Shown here: positions 1-9,362 of the stretch, in pieces
Layout of the letters: each line of letters opens with the position of its first letter
Position numbering within the stretch: the first letter of the stretch is position 1
NCBI RefSeq assembly: GCF_000282615.1
Contig: NZ_AKIY01000008.1
Coordinates: 1-64,000 of the forward strand
Source of the DNA: Bradyrhizobium sp. YR681
Lineage (GTDB): Bacteria > Pseudomonadota > Alphaproteobacteria > Rhizobiales > Xanthobacteraceae
DNA length: 64,000 bases
Direction of reading: 5' to 3'
Program-made: the position numbers and the translations under genes
The notes under the pieces: generated by a model
What the model was told of the DNA's origin: nothing
The model's input: the letters and a program-made list of their open reading frames with translations, nothing else
Database searches by the model: none

Positions 1-1658
1 GGCTCGAGGGGGAGCCGCTGAAGGGCACGACCGGAATCGGTCACACCCGCTGGGCCACCCACGGCAAGCCGACCGTCAACAACGCCCATCCGCACGCGAC
101 CGAGCGCGTCGCCGTGGTCCACAACGGCATCATCGAGAATTTCCGCGAGCTGCGCGAGGAGCTCGAGAAGAAGGGCACGGTGTTCCACACCGAGACCGAC
201 ACCGAGATCGTGCTGCATCTCGTCGACGATCTGCTGACGCGCGGCAACAAGCCCGTGGAAGCGGTGAAGCTGGCGCTGGGACGGCTGCGCGGCGCTTTCG
301 CGCTCGGTTTCATCTTCGCCGGCGACGACGACCTCATGATCGGCGCCCGCAACGGCCCGCCGCTTGCGATCGGCTATGGCGACGGTGAGATGTATCTCGG
401 CTCCGACGCCATCGCGCTCGGCCCGTTCACCGACACGATCAGCTATCTCGAAGACGGCGACTGGGTCGTCTTGACCCACAAGAGCGCTTCGATCTTCGAC
501 AAGGACGGCCACGCCGTCCAGCGCGAGAAGATCAAGCACGCCGCCTCGACCTCGCTGGTCGACAAGGCCAATTATCGCCACTTCATGGCGAAGGAAATCC
601 ACGAGCAGCCGGAGGTGGTCGGCCACACGCTGGCGCGCTATGTCGACATGGCGACCGAGCGCGTCTCGCTGCCGGTCAAGCTGCCGTTCGACTTCAAGAA
701 CATCCAGCGCATCAACATCACGGCCTGCGGCACCGCAAGCTATGCCGGCTTCGTCGCAAAATACTGGTTCGAGCGTTTTGCGCGCGTGCCGGTCGAGGTC
801 GATGTCGCCTCCGAATTCCGCTACCGCGAGGCGCCCTTGCGCAAGGGCGATCTGGCCATCTTCATCTCGCAGTCCGGCGAGACCGCCGACACGCTGGCGG
901 CGCTGCGTTACGCCAAGGCCGAAGGCGTCCACACGGTGGCCGTCGTCAACGTGCCGACCTCGACCATCGCGCGCGAGAGCGAGACCGTGCTGCAAACACT
1001 GGCTGGCCCTGAGATCGGCGTCGCCTCGACCAAGGCCTTCACCTGCCAACTCATGGTGCTCGCGAACCTCGCGATCGCGGCCGGCAAGGCCCGCGGCGAA
1101 CTCTCCGACGAGGACGAGACCAAGCTGGTCCACGGCCTTGTCGAGATCCCGCGCCTGATGTCGGATGCGCTCACCACCGAGCTCCAGATCGAGAAGCTGG
1201 CGCGCGAGATCGCCAAATCGCGCGACGTGCTCTATCTCGGCCGCGGCACCAGCTTCCCGCTGGCGCTCGAAGGCGCCCTGAAGCTGAAGGAAATCTCCTA
1301 CATCCACGCCGAAGGCTATGCCGCCGGCGAACTCAAGCACGGCCCGATTGCGCTGATCGACGAGACCATGCCGGTCGTCGTCATCGCGCCGTACGACCGC
1401 GTGTTCGAGAAGACCGTGTCGAACATGCAGGAGGTCGCGGCCCGCGGCGGCAAGATCATCCTGATGACCGACGCCAAAGGCGCGGAGGAGGCGACGGTGG
1501 AGTCCCTCGTCACCATCGTCATGCCGGACATGGCGGCGGCGTTCACGCCGATGGTCTATGCAGTGCCGGTGCAGCTGCTCGCCTATCACACGGCTGTCAT
1601 CATGGGCACCGATGTCGACCAGCCGCGCAACCTCGCGAAATCGGTGACCGTGGAATAG
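1..1658 (+). CDS. glmS: Glutamine--fructose-6-phosphate aminotransferase, 5' end cut by window
   Basis: The enzyme makes glucosamine-6-phosphate from fructose-6-phosphate and glutamine, the first step to UDP-GlcNAc for peptidoglycan and lipid A, in the cytosol. The frame is open from base 3 and shows the glutaminase-domain stretches GHTRWATHG and VVHNGIIENF, then two SIS sugar-isomerase domains (TACGTASYAG, SQSGETADT, GRGTSFPLALEGALKLKE), and the typical C-terminus LAKSVTVE that carries the active-site Lys. 551 residues are visible of roughly 608 usual, so only the first ~57, including the catalytic N-terminal Cys, lie outside the window. The internal GTG at 114 is not a start because homology continues upstream of it. 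Confidence 0.97.
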   Translation, partial: LEGEPLKGTTGIGHTRWATHGKPTVNNAHPHATERVAVVHNGIIENFRELREELEKKGTVFHTETDTEIVLHLVDDLLTRGNKPVEAVKLALGRLRGAFALGFIFAGDDDLMIGARNGPPLAIGYGDGEMYLGSDAIALGPFTDTISYLEDGDWVVLTHKSASIFDKDGHAVQREKIKHAASTSLVDKANYRHFMAKEIHEQPEVVGHTLARYVDMATERVSLPVKLPFDFKNIQRINITACGTASYAGFVAKYWFERFARVPVEVDVASEFRYREAPLRKGDLAIFISQSGETADTLAALRYAKAEGVHTVAVVNVPTSTIARESETVLQTLAGPEIGVASTKAFTCQLMVLANLAIAAGKARGELSDEDETKLVHGLVEIPRLMSDALTTELQIEKLAREIAKSRDVLYLGRGTSFPLALEGALKLKEISYIHAEGYAAGELKHGPIALIDETMPVVVIAPYDRVFEKTVSNMQEVAARGGKIILMTDAKGAEEATVESLVTIVMPDMAAAFTPMVYAVPVQLLAYHTAVIMGTDVDQPRNLAKSVTVE

Positions 1659-1747
1659 GCAGAAGGGATCAGGCCGGAACGCTAGGTACTCTTCCAAAAC
1701 CTGCTAGAAGACCCTAGCTTGAGTGCTGCGACCGACCTGGAACCCGA

Positions 1748-2518
1748 ATGACCACCCGCGACGACGCGCCTGCGCCGCTTGATCCTATCCCGGAACCGCA
1801 TACCGGCCTGATGGGCCGCTTCCGCAACTATTTCCTGACCGGCCTCGTGGTCACGGGGCCGGTGGCGATCACCTTCTATCTGGTCTGGTGGTTCGTCACC
1901 TGGGTCGATGGTGTGGTGCGGCCGTTCATCCCGCAGGCCTATCGGCCGGAAACCTATCTGCCGTACGTCATTCCCGGCTGGGGACTGGTTGTCGCATTTT
2001 TCACACTGACGCTGGTCGGCTTTCTCGCCGCCAATCTGATCGGCCGAACGTTGGTCGATGTCGGCGAGACCTTTCTCGGCCGGATCCCGGCGGTGCGCGC
2101 CATCTATCGCGGCCTGAAACAGGTGTTCGAGACGCTGTTCTCGGGCAAGGGCTCGAGCTTCCGCAAAGTCGGCCTGGTCGAGTTTCCCTCGCCGGGCATG
2201 TGGTCGATCGTGCTGATCTCGCAATCGCCGAACGAGGAGGTCGCGCGCAGCCTGCCGGGGCAGGAGGAGCATGTCTCCGTGTTCCTGCCGTGCTCGCCGA
2301 ACCCGACCACGGGCTTCTTCTTCTATGTACCCAAGAGCAAGATCGTCGAGGTCGACATGAGCACCGAAGACGCCGCGACGCTGATCATGTCGGCCGGCGT
2401 GGTGCAGCCGGGCGCCGCGCCCGACCCGAAGAAGGCCGCCGCGCTCGCGGGCATGGCCAATGCCGCGCGCATCGCCAACGCCTCCGCGCTCCAGCCCCAG
2501 CCTGCGAAGGTGGAGTAG
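1748..2518 (+). CDS. DUF502 family membrane protein
   Basis: A 256-residue protein of the DUF502 family, whose biochemical role is unknown. Two hydrophobic segments are visible near the N-terminus, around residues 29-55 (YFLTGLVVTGPVAITFYLVWW) and 76-98 (GWGLVVAFFTLTLVGFLA), followed by a soluble domain with the family-typical stretch GRIPAVRAIYRGLKQ. The C-terminus is Ala/Pro-rich. It starts 90 bp after glmS on the same strand and may be cotranscribed. It is probably an inner-membrane protein; no catalytic motif was seen. Confidence 0.88.
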   Translation: MTTRDDAPAPLDPIPEPHTGLMGRFRNYFLTGLVVTGPVAITFYLVWWFVTWVDGVVRPFIPQAYRPETYLPYVIPGWGLVVAFFTLTLVGFLAANLIGRTLVDVGETFLGRIPAVRAIYRGLKQVFETLFSGKGSSFRKVGLVEFPSPGMWSIVLISQSPNEEVARSLPGQEEHVSVFLPCSPNPTTGFFFYVPKSKIVEVDMSTEDAATLIMSAGVVQPGAAPDPKKAAALAGMANAARIANASALQPQPAKVE

Positions 2519-2623
2519 GGCCATTCCCGTTTCGGATGGCCGCGTTCACGCAAGCCCTTTCGTCCTCTGCTAGTCTCCCGGTTGAATTGAGCGCCTCGCT
2601 CGGAATTCGATCTGGAGTGCACG

Positions 2624-3481
2624 ATGTCCAAAACCATTGCGATCCTCGCCCCCGGCGCCATGGGCAGCGCCGTGGCTCGCCGCCTCAGCGAAAACGGCGC
2701 GCGCGTGCTGACGTCGTTGAAGGGCCGAAGCGAGGCGACGCAAAAACGCGCGGCGGATGCCGGCATGGTCGGCGCCGAGGACGATGCGATCGCGGACGCC
2801 GACATCATCCTCTCGATCGTGCCGCCCGGCGATGCAGTTGCACTCGCCGAACGCCTGGCCGCGCTGATCGTGAGGCGCGCCAAGAAGCCGCTCGTGGTGG
2901 ATTGCAACGCCGTCAACGTCGATACCGTGCAGCGGATCGAGGAGATCATCGGCTCGGCGCAGTCGCCGTTCGTCGACGGCGGCATCATCGGCTTCCCGCC
3001 GCAGCCCGGCGGCAAGAGCCCGGCCTTCTACATGTCCGGCGAGCACGCCGGTGAGGTCGCGGTGCTCAAAGATTTCGGCCTCGACGTGCGCATCGTCGAA
3101 GGCCCGGTCGGCGCGGCCTCCGCGCTCAAGATGTCCTATGCCGGCATCGTCAAGGGTCTTGCCGGCATCGGCTCGGCCATGGTGGTCGCGGCGACGAAAG
3201 CGGGCGCGGCGGATGCGCTGCGCGACGAGCTGGCGCTGAGCCAGCCCGCGATTCTGGCGCGGCTCGAAGTCGCGCTGCCGGACATGCTTCCAAAAGCCTA
3301 TCGCTGGGTCGCGGAGATGCGGGAGATTTCCGGCTTCCTCGGCCCCGATCATCCCGCCAGCCAGATCTACGAGGGTTTTGCGCGCTGGTTCGAGCACCTC
3401 GCCGAGGACGTGAAAGGCGAGGCGGTGGATGCCGAGCTGATGAAGGCGTTCGCCGCGCGCATCGCGCAGAAGAAGAACTGA
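2624..3481 (+). CDS. NAD(P)-dependent oxidoreductase, 6-phosphogluconate-dehydrogenase-like
   Basis: 285 residues. The N-terminal Rossmann fold shows IAILAPGAMGSAVARRL (residues 4-20) and the beta-hydroxyacid-dehydrogenase-type segment SIVPPGDAVALAERL. The central helix contains GAASALKMSYAGIVKG, where the Lys is at the place of the catalytic Lys of 6PGDH/HIBADH enzymes. The C-terminal part looks like the DUF1932 domain found in this subgroup. The start is supported by GGAG about 8 bases upstream. The substrate cannot be told from the sequence. Confidence 0.85.
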   Translation: MSKTIAILAPGAMGSAVARRLSENGARVLTSLKGRSEATQKRAADAGMVGAEDDAIADADIILSIVPPGDAVALAERLAALIVRRAKKPLVVDCNAVNVDTVQRIEEIIGSAQSPFVDGGIIGFPPQPGGKSPAFYMSGEHAGEVAVLKDFGLDVRIVEGPVGAASALKMSYAGIVKGLAGIGSAMVVAATKAGAADALRDELALSQPAILARLEVALPDMLPKAYRWVAEMREISGFLGPDHPASQIYEGFARWFEHLAEDVKGEAVDAELMKAFAARIAQKKN

Positions 3482-3563
3482 TGGTCAGGCGACCACTCAC
3501 CGCGCGCTGAAATCGAGTCTGGCCGCGGGGAAGGGGTAAGCTTCCAAGCAGGGTCCATCCACT

Positions 3564-3642
3564 CGTCATTCGGGCGCAGCGAAGCAATCCAGAGTCTTGC
3601 CACAGAGGGAGTCTGGATTGCTTCGCTGCGCGCGCAATGACG
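3564..3642. repeat. Palindromic interspersed repeat, family 1 copy A
   Basis: A long imperfect palindrome. The inner arms are a perfect 20-bp inverted repeat, GCGCAGCGAAGCAATCCAGA at 3574-3593 against its complement at 3612-3631, with an 18-base loop; the outer ends are CGTCATT and AATGACG. A second copy with the same core lies at 41066-41145. It lies between two genes on the same strand (stop 3481, start 3706). The rest of the 3482-3705 gap holds nothing else I recognise. Confidence 0.85.
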
Positions 3643-3705
3643 GGGAGGAAGACGTCGCGGGTGCCATCTGTTATTGTTTTCTGCTGAAGCGGAATGGGAG
3701 TTCGA

Positions 3706-4635
3706 ATGAGATTTCTCGTGATCGGCGCGGGAGCGCTTGGAGGCTATTACGGCGCTCGTGTGGTCCGGGCCGGTGGCGACGTGACCTTCCTTGTTCGCGC
3801 GAAGCGCGCCGAGCAACTGCGCCGGGATGGACTGCAGGTCGTGAGCCCGCATGGCGACTTTGCCGTGCAGCCGAAACTCATCATGGCTGACGATCTCAAG
3901 GAGACGTTCGACATCGTGCTCGTCGGCGTGAAATCCTACTCGCTCGACGACGCCATGAATCAGTTTGCGCCGGCGGTCGGGTCAAGTACGATGATCCTGC
4001 CGATCCTCAACGGGCTGAAGCATATCGACGCCCTGACCGCGCGGTTCGGCGCCGCGCGCGTCCTCGGCGGGCTCGCGAACGTCAGCGCCGGGCTCGACGC
4101 GGATGGTCGTGTCGTTCAGTTCATGGCCAATCAGACCATTGTCTTCGGCGAGATCGAGGGCTCGCTGAGCGAACGTGCGCTCGCGCTGGAGACACTACTC
4201 CATGTCCCCGGCATCGACGTGCGCGCCAGCGAAACGATCATGCAGGACATGTGGGAAAAGTTCGTCCAGCTCTCAACGCTGGCCGGCATCACTTGCCTGA
4301 TGCGCGCAAGCATCGGGGACATCCTGGCCGTGCCGAACGGTGAACAGTCGATCTTCCGCCTGTTCGCGGAATGCTGCGCCGTTGCGACGGCGTCGGGGTT
4401 CGAACCGCGCGCTCCGTTCATCGAGTTCGACCGAAAACTCTTCACGACCCTGGACTCGCCGCTCAAGGCCTCGATGCTGCGCGATATCGAGCGCAGTTCG
4501 ATCACGGAGGCGGAGCATATCCTCGGCGACATGGCCAATCGGGCCCGTACGCTCGGCATCGAGACGCCGCTGCTGGACCTTGCCCGCGCACATGTGGCGG
4601 CCTATGAGGTCGGGCGCCGAAGAGCGGCAGGCTAG
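3706..4635 (+). CDS. Ketopantoate reductase (PanE/ApbA) family protein
   Basis: 309 residues from the preferred start MRFLVIGAGALGGYYG, which has GGGAG five bases upstream; an ATG 12 bases earlier at 3694 is less well placed. The N-terminal NADP-binding fold has GAGALGG. LVGVKSYSLDDAM and LPILNGLKHID match the PanE family, and Lys in MWEKFVQLSTLAGITCL fits the family's catalytic Lys. It could make pantoate from ketopantoate for CoA, but many paralogues of this family in rhizobia have unknown substrates. The last four bases overlap the recG stop on the other strand. Confidence 0.85.
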   Translation: MRFLVIGAGALGGYYGARVVRAGGDVTFLVRAKRAEQLRRDGLQVVSPHGDFAVQPKLIMADDLKETFDIVLVGVKSYSLDDAMNQFAPAVGSSTMILPILNGLKHIDALTARFGAARVLGGLANVSAGLDADGRVVQFMANQTIVFGEIEGSLSERALALETLLHVPGIDVRASETIMQDMWEKFVQLSTLAGITCLMRASIGDILAVPNGEQSIFRLFAECCAVATASGFEPRAPFIEFDRKLFTTLDSPLKASMLRDIERSSITEAEHILGDMANRARTLGIETPLLDLARAHVAAYEVGRRRAAG

Positions 4636-6740
4636 CCCGCGCCGATCAGCGGGATCGCCTCGTCCCGCTCGTAGAGATACAAGAGGCAGCGCAATGCCTC
4701 GCCGCGCTCGCCTTTGAGCTTCGGATCGTCCTTGAGGATGCGCAGCGCTTCGTCGCGGGCCTGGGTGATGAGCTGGCCGTGCACCTCGGAGCGCGCGATG
4801 CGGTAGCCGGGCAGGCCGCTCTGGCGCACGCCGAGCACGTCACCTTCGCCGCGCAGCTTCAAATCTTCCTCGGCGATGCGAAAGCCGTCGGTGGTCTCGC
4901 GGATCACCTTCAGCCGTGCCTTCGACATCTCGCCGAGCGGCTCGGAATAGAGCAGCAGGCAGGTCGAGGCTTCCGAGCCGCGCCCGATGCGGCCGCGCAG
5001 CTGGTGCAACTGGGCGAGGCCGAAGCGCTCGGCGTTCTCGATCACCATGATGGTCGCCGCCGGCACGTCGACGCCGACCTCGACCACGGTGGTTGCGACC
5101 AGCAGCCCGATCTCGTGTGCCGCGAACTGGCCCATCACGCGATCCTTCTCGGTGCCCTTCATCTGGCCGTGGACGAGGCCGACGCGGTCGCCGAAACGTT
5201 TTTGCAGGCTCTCGAAACGCTTGGTCGCGTTGGTGAGGTGTTCGGTGCCCTCGGCCTCGGATTCCTCGACCAGCGGACAGATCCAGTAGACCAGCTTGCC
5301 GGATTCGAGAGCGCGGCCGATGCTGTCTGTGACCTCGCCGAGGCGGCTCATCGAGATGGTGCGGGTCTCGATCGGCTGGCGGCCGGCGGGCTTTTCGCGC
5401 AGCTCGGAGATGTCCATGTCGCCGAAATAGGTCAGCACCAGTGTGCGCGGGATCGGCGTTGCGCTGAGGACGAGAACGTCGACGGCTTCGCCCTTCGACG
5501 TCAGCGCGAGGCGCTCGCGCACGCCAAAACGATGCTGCTCGTCGACGACGGCCAGCGCGAGATCGTGGAAGATCACGTCGTCCTGGATCAGCGCATGGGT
5601 GCCGACGAGCAGATCGATCTCGCCGGCTTCCAGTTGCGCGAGCAGCTCGCGCCGCTCCTTGCCCCTCTCGCGGCCGGTGAGGATTGCGACCCGCACCCCC
5701 GCACGTTCGGCGAGCGGCGCGATGGTCTTGATGTGCTGGCGCGCCAGGATTTCGGTCGGCGCCATCAATGCGGCCTGCTTGCCGACTTCGGCAACGGCCG
5801 CGGCGGCCAGCAGTGCCACCACGGTCTTGCCGGAGCCGACGTCGCCCTGGAGAAGCCTCAACATGCGCACCGGCTGTTGCAGATCGTTCGCGATCGCCGC
5901 GGCGGCCTCGCGCTGGGAAATCGTCAACGCATAGGGCAGGGCGTCGATGATCTTGTTGCGCAGGTGCCCGTCGCCGGCATTGCGGACGCCGGCCGGGCGG
6001 CGCAATTGGGCGCGGATCAGGGCGAGCGCAAGCTGGCCGGCGAGCAGCTCGTCGAAGGCGAGGCGGGACCAGAACGGCTTTTCCGGCAATATGTCCGTGA
6101 GCTCGACCGGCTGATGCACGCGGGTCAGCGCTTCCACAATTGGCGGGAAGCCGCAGCGGCGCATCACCTCCGGGCTGATCCATTCCGGCAACGCCGGGAG
6201 CTTTTGCAGCGCCTGCGCGACCGCGCGGCGGAGCGAGCCGAGCGCGAGGCCGGTGGTCAGCGGATAGACAGGATCGATCCCGGAGAGTTTTGAGATCGCC
6301 TCTTCGTCGAGCACCCGGTCCGGATGCACGATCTGCGGGATGCCGTCATACATCTGCAGCGTGCCGGAGACGTAGCGCTTCTCGCCGACAGGCAGCAGCT
6401 TTTCGACATAGCCGGGCTTGGCCCGGAAGAACGTCAGCACGACATCGCCGGTGTCGTCGCTGGCATAGACCAGATAGGGCGCGCGGGCGTTGCGCGGCGG
6501 AGGCGGGCGGTGGCGATCGACGGTGACCTCCAGCGTCACCATGGTTCCCTGGTCCGCGTCGCGGATCTTCGGCCGCGCCCGGCGGTCGATGACCTGGCTC
6601 GGCAGATGCAGCAGCAGGTCGACCAGCCGCGGCGTCTCGCTGCGGCTGAGCAGGTACTGCAACAGCTTGTCCTGCTTCGGGCCGACGCCGGGCAGGGTGG
6701 TCACGGCAGCAAACAGCGGATTGAGCAGGCTGGGGCGCAT
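4632..6740 (-). CDS. recG: ATP-dependent DNA helicase RecG
   Basis: Branch-migration helicase that remodels stalled replication forks and Holliday junctions. The 702 residues show the N-terminal wedge/OB region (about 1-170), Walker A GDVGSGKTVVAL at 300-311, the DEQHRFG box at 401-407, SATPIPRT near 429, and the RecG C-terminal motifs LHQLRGRIGRGSE and LRGEGDVLGVRQSGLPGYR. Full length for the family. It lies 117 bp downstream of prfH on the same strand and is convergent with the reductase at 3706-4635, with a 4-bp overlap of the two stops. Confidence 0.97.
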   Translation of the reverse strand: MRPSLLNPLFAAVTTLPGVGPKQDKLLQYLLSRSETPRLVDLLLHLPSQVIDRRARPKIRDADQGTMVTLEVTVDRHRPPPPRNARAPYLVYASDDTGDVVLTFFRAKPGYVEKLLPVGEKRYVSGTLQMYDGIPQIVHPDRVLDEEAISKLSGIDPVYPLTTGLALGSLRRAVAQALQKLPALPEWISPEVMRRCGFPPIVEALTRVHQPVELTDILPEKPFWSRLAFDELLAGQLALALIRAQLRRPAGVRNAGDGHLRNKIIDALPYALTISQREAAAAIANDLQQPVRMLRLLQGDVGSGKTVVALLAAAAVAEVGKQAALMAPTEILARQHIKTIAPLAERAGVRVAILTGRERGKERRELLAQLEAGEIDLLVGTHALIQDDVIFHDLALAVVDEQHRFGVRERLALTSKGEAVDVLVLSATPIPRTLVLTYFGDMDISELREKPAGRQPIETRTISMSRLGEVTDSIGRALESGKLVYWICPLVEESEAEGTEHLTNATKRFESLQKRFGDRVGLVHGQMKGTEKDRVMGQFAAHEIGLLVATTVVEVGVDVPAATIMVIENAERFGLAQLHQLRGRIGRGSEASTCLLLYSEPLGEMSKARLKVIRETTDGFRIAEEDLKLRGEGDVLGVRQSGLPGYRIARSEVHGQLITQARDEALRILKDDPKLKGERGEALRCLLYLYERDEAIPLIGAG

Positions 6741-6857
6741 CGGGAAAGCTAAGACCGTTTTTTGCCGTCATGCGCGGCTTTGAGCGAGACGTCCACGCTT
6801 TTCTTCCGTGACCGCGCCACGGCTCGGCCGAGGAACTCCGGCCGCGGCTCAGCCATA

Positions 6858-7481
6858 CTATACTGCTCGAAACTCCGCGCCCTTGAAGCGCTTGACCGGC
6901 CGGCCGCGCTCGAGCTGACCGTGTGCTGCATGGGCCTCGCTCCGGGCGGCGATCGCCGCCAATTCGCCTTGCAGGTTCAGCAGTGCCGCCAGCCGGTCCA
7001 GCGCCAGCGCCCTGTTGCGATGCTGTGAGCGCTGGTCCCGTGCCACGACCGACAGGCCGCTTGGAACGTGGACGGCCCGCACGGCGCTCTCGGTCTTGTT
7101 CTGATGTTGACCACCCGGGCCGCCGGCCCGGAAGGCTTCGAAGCGCACGTCCTGGGCGCTTATGGCCTTCGGCGGATCAGGCAGCGGCGGAAGCTCGAAC
7201 ACGCCGATGAACCAGTTCTTCCGCTTGTGATGCGGTCTGAGCGGACTCTGCGCCGTCCATTGGATCGCACCGATCCATGGATGTGCAAAGCTGGCTGCGC
7301 CATCGCCGTGGATGACGACCAGCGCCGATGCCGGGCCGTGCGTATCCGGATTCGGCCCCTCCAGGGAATCGGTATCGAACCCGAGCGCGGTCGCTTCGGC
7401 GACGATGACTGCGATGGTATTTGCGACCGCGATCCGACATTCCGCCGGCCCGCGCCCGCTGGTGAGCAGAAGTCGGATCAT
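6858..7481 (-). CDS. prfH: Peptide chain release factor homologue PrfH
   Basis: 207 residues. A class-I release-factor-like catalytic domain carries GGPGGQHQNK at 120-129, with the peptidyl-tRNA-hydrolysing GGQ at 123-125. The codon-recognition domain of RF1/RF2 is absent, as is usual for PrfH. Known of the family: PrfH frees ribosomes stalled by damage at the 16S decoding centre, after which RtcB ligates the cleaved RNA. The ATG overlaps the rtcB stop by four bases (ATGA), which indicates translational coupling. The following 117-bp gap to recG shows no clear terminator, so recG may be read through. Confidence 0.9.
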   Translation of the reverse strand: MIRLLLTSGRGPAECRIAVANTIAVIVAEATALGFDTDSLEGPNPDTHGPASALVVIHGDGAASFAHPWIGAIQWTAQSPLRPHHKRKNWFIGVFELPPLPDPPKAISAQDVRFEAFRAGGPGGQHQNKTESAVRAVHVPSGLSVVARDQRSQHRNRALALDRLAALLNLQGELAAIAARSEAHAAHGQLERGRPVKRFKGAEFRAV

Positions 7482-8671
7482 CGGCGATCCTCCTTCCAGC
7501 TCTTTTCGCGCCTGATGCCAGCCGTCGCGGCACTGGACTGCGCCTTCTTGAACGTCAGCAGCGGTCGGAAGGTTGCCACCACGCGCACCAGGCCGAACTC
7601 CACGAGGTCGGCGATAACGCGTTCGATGCTCTTGTAAGCGTCGGGCGCTTCCTCGGCGAGCAGGCCGCGATCGCCGCAGACAACGATGCCGCCAAAGGGA
7701 TTGCGCTCCAGCCTTGCGATGTCGGACTTCTTGACTCGCACCCGACCATGCATCGATGCACGATCGTATTTGCGGCCCGCGCCATGCGCGAGCGAGGCAA
7801 GCGCTTCGGTCCGCATGTCGGCCAGCGGCTCGACCAGATACGACAGCGTTCCGCGCGATCCCGGCACCGGCACCAGGCCGCGATCGGCGGCGGCCGCCCC
7901 CTTGCGATGCAGCGCCATGACGCCGCCGTCCGTCTTGAGCTGACACTCGACCATGTTGTGCGGAAGATCGTTGACGGGACGCAAGTCGGACCGCGCCGCT
8001 GCGCCCGTCCGCTCCGCGATGATGCGACGATTGAGCTTTGCCCATCGAACCGCGTGATCGTGCGCCGCCATGTAGGCGTTGCCTTCGTCGCTCCCGATGG
8101 AAAGGGTGTCTTGTCCATTGCTCAAAGCCCGCTCCAGAATTGAGGAGCCAAGGCCTCTCGAACCGGAATGGATCAGGACATAGGCAAGGTTCCGATCGAG
8201 ACCTGCTCGTGCTGCCACCTCCGGCGCGAGGATCTGGTCGATAGCCTGAATCTCGCAGAAGTGGTTGCCGCCGCCGATGCTGCCGAGCGCGGCATCAAAG
8301 GCGGTGGTGCCAAGCTTCGCGCCCGCGAGCACGCTTGCCGCGTCGCCCTCCCAGGGCTGGTCGAGCGCGTGCATGCGCTCGGCCAGTTGATCAAGCCGCA
8401 GCTTGCGCGCTGCGATGTCCAGCTCGAACAGTGCCATGCCGCAGCCGATGTCGGAGCCGACCAATTGCGGAAAAATCCGGTTCGCCAGAATGGCGCAGCC
8501 GACCGGCCCGAATTTGCCGGGATGGAGATCCGGCATAGCGGCCACCGCCCGGACTCCGGGTAGCCCAGCGACATGTTCGAGTTGCAGCGTTGCGTTGCCT
8601 TCGATCCACGATTTGGACGAGGCGAAGATGTGGATCGGCGCGCGGCCGTCCACGTTGGCAGAGGTGCCCAT
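7478..8671 (-). CDS. rtcB: RtcB-type RNA ligase paired with PrfH
   Basis: 397 residues, Mn/GTP-dependent 3'-phosphate/5'-OH RNA ligase family. The ligands expected for the family are visible: D74 and C77 in GSDIGCGM, H137 in GGGNHFCEIQ, H168 in IHSGSRGLG, H239 in LPHNMV, and H297 in AHGAGRKYDR, the guanylylated His. It is shorter than the ~480-residue archaeal/human type and linked to prfH, which marks it as the RtcB2 branch. The inferred role is re-sealing nicked 16S rRNA after PrfH rescue. First gene of its operon. Confidence 0.9.
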   Translation of the reverse strand: MGTSANVDGRAPIHIFASSKSWIEGNATLQLEHVAGLPGVRAVAAMPDLHPGKFGPVGCAILANRIFPQLVGSDIGCGMALFELDIAARKLRLDQLAERMHALDQPWEGDAASVLAGAKLGTTAFDAALGSIGGGNHFCEIQAIDQILAPEVAARAGLDRNLAYVLIHSGSRGLGSSILERALSNGQDTLSIGSDEGNAYMAAHDHAVRWAKLNRRIIAERTGAAARSDLRPVNDLPHNMVECQLKTDGGVMALHRKGAAAADRGLVPVPGSRGTLSYLVEPLADMRTEALASLAHGAGRKYDRASMHGRVRVKKSDIARLERNPFGGIVVCGDRGLLAEEAPDAYKSIERVIADLVEFGLVRVVATFRPLLTFKKAQSSAATAGIRREKSWKEDRR

Positions 8672-9071
8672 TGAAAGCTTTCAGCAGATAGGAATCATCG
8701 ACACGCGCAGCTGTGCGATGCGCGTGGTTTCCCTGACGGCGCGGCCAACGCGCGCGCTGTTAGGCGATGCCCTCGACGGGGCGGCGAGACATGATCGTCA
8801 TCGAGCCTTCTCCCTGGTGATCGCGCCAAAAGGGGCGCCAGATCGGAGGGGACACATAACGGTGAAATTGAAAAGCCGCAAGTCGCAGCTGATGCGCGCC
8901 GGTCGGGTGGCAATCCCCGTTGCCGGCGGGCGTCTGTTTCGGGCCTGCAAGCCACACCCGGCATTTTTGCACGCATTGACGTCCCGAATGCTGCTGACTT
9001 TTCAAGGTGCAAGGCCTATATCACCCCCGCCCGGCACGTCCGGGCTTTCGGCGTTTGACTGGATCTGAGCC
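8672..9071. other. Intergenic region between divergent rtcB and sdhE
   Basis: A 400-base gap between the start of rtcB (minus strand) and sdhE (plus strand), which should carry both promoters. The only clear structure is a perfect 6-bp hairpin, GCCCGG-CACGT-CCGGGC, at 9029-9045 just ahead of sdhE. Reading frames on both strands here lack a convincing ribosome binding site or protein features, so no gene is called. Confidence 0.5.
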
Positions 9072-9362
9072 ATGACGGGAACGACACGATCGAGCAACGG
9101 GCTGGACGATCGCCGCAAGCGGCTTCTGTTCCGCTGCTGGCACCGCGGCACGCGCGAGATGGACCTGATCCTCGGCCGCTTCGCGGATGCCGAGATCGGC
9201 AATCTGTCCGATACGGAGCTGACCGAGCTCGAGACCCTGCTCGAAGAGTCCGATCCCGACCTCTACGCCGCCATCACCGGCGACAAGGTGCTGCCGGCTG
9301 ATGTCGCCGGCGCGCTGTTTGCCCGCATCAAGGCGTTCCCGATCACGGACGGCGATCTATGA
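9072..9362 (+). CDS. sdhE: Succinate dehydrogenase flavinylation factor SdhE (Sdh5/SDHAF2)
   Basis: A 96-residue cytosolic protein that promotes covalent FAD attachment to SdhA. The family signature is present: RLLFRCWHRGTREMDLILGRFAD at about residues 17-39 with the key RGxxE at 25-29, then the acidic LETLLEESDPDLYAAITG. Its TGA overlaps the ATG of mfd by four bases, so the two are translated together, an arrangement frequent in Rhizobiales. Confidence 0.92.
   Translation: MTGTTRSSNGLDDRRKRLLFRCWHRGTREMDLILGRFADAEIGNLSDTELTELETLLEESDPDLYAAITGDKVLPADVAGALFARIKAFPITDGDL

Noticed and set aside
4779..6293. A 504-codon open frame on the plus strand opposite recG, and similar long frames opposite mfd (9263-11158) and other genes
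   Set aside because: They are antisense to strongly conserved genes in GC-rich DNA where stop codons are rare; composition is Arg/Gln/His-rich with no domains.
8695..9012. Possible 105-residue minus-strand protein between rtcB and sdhE
   Set aside because: Arg/Pro/Ser-rich composition with no motif, no ribosome site, and it would occupy the promoter region of two divergent genes.
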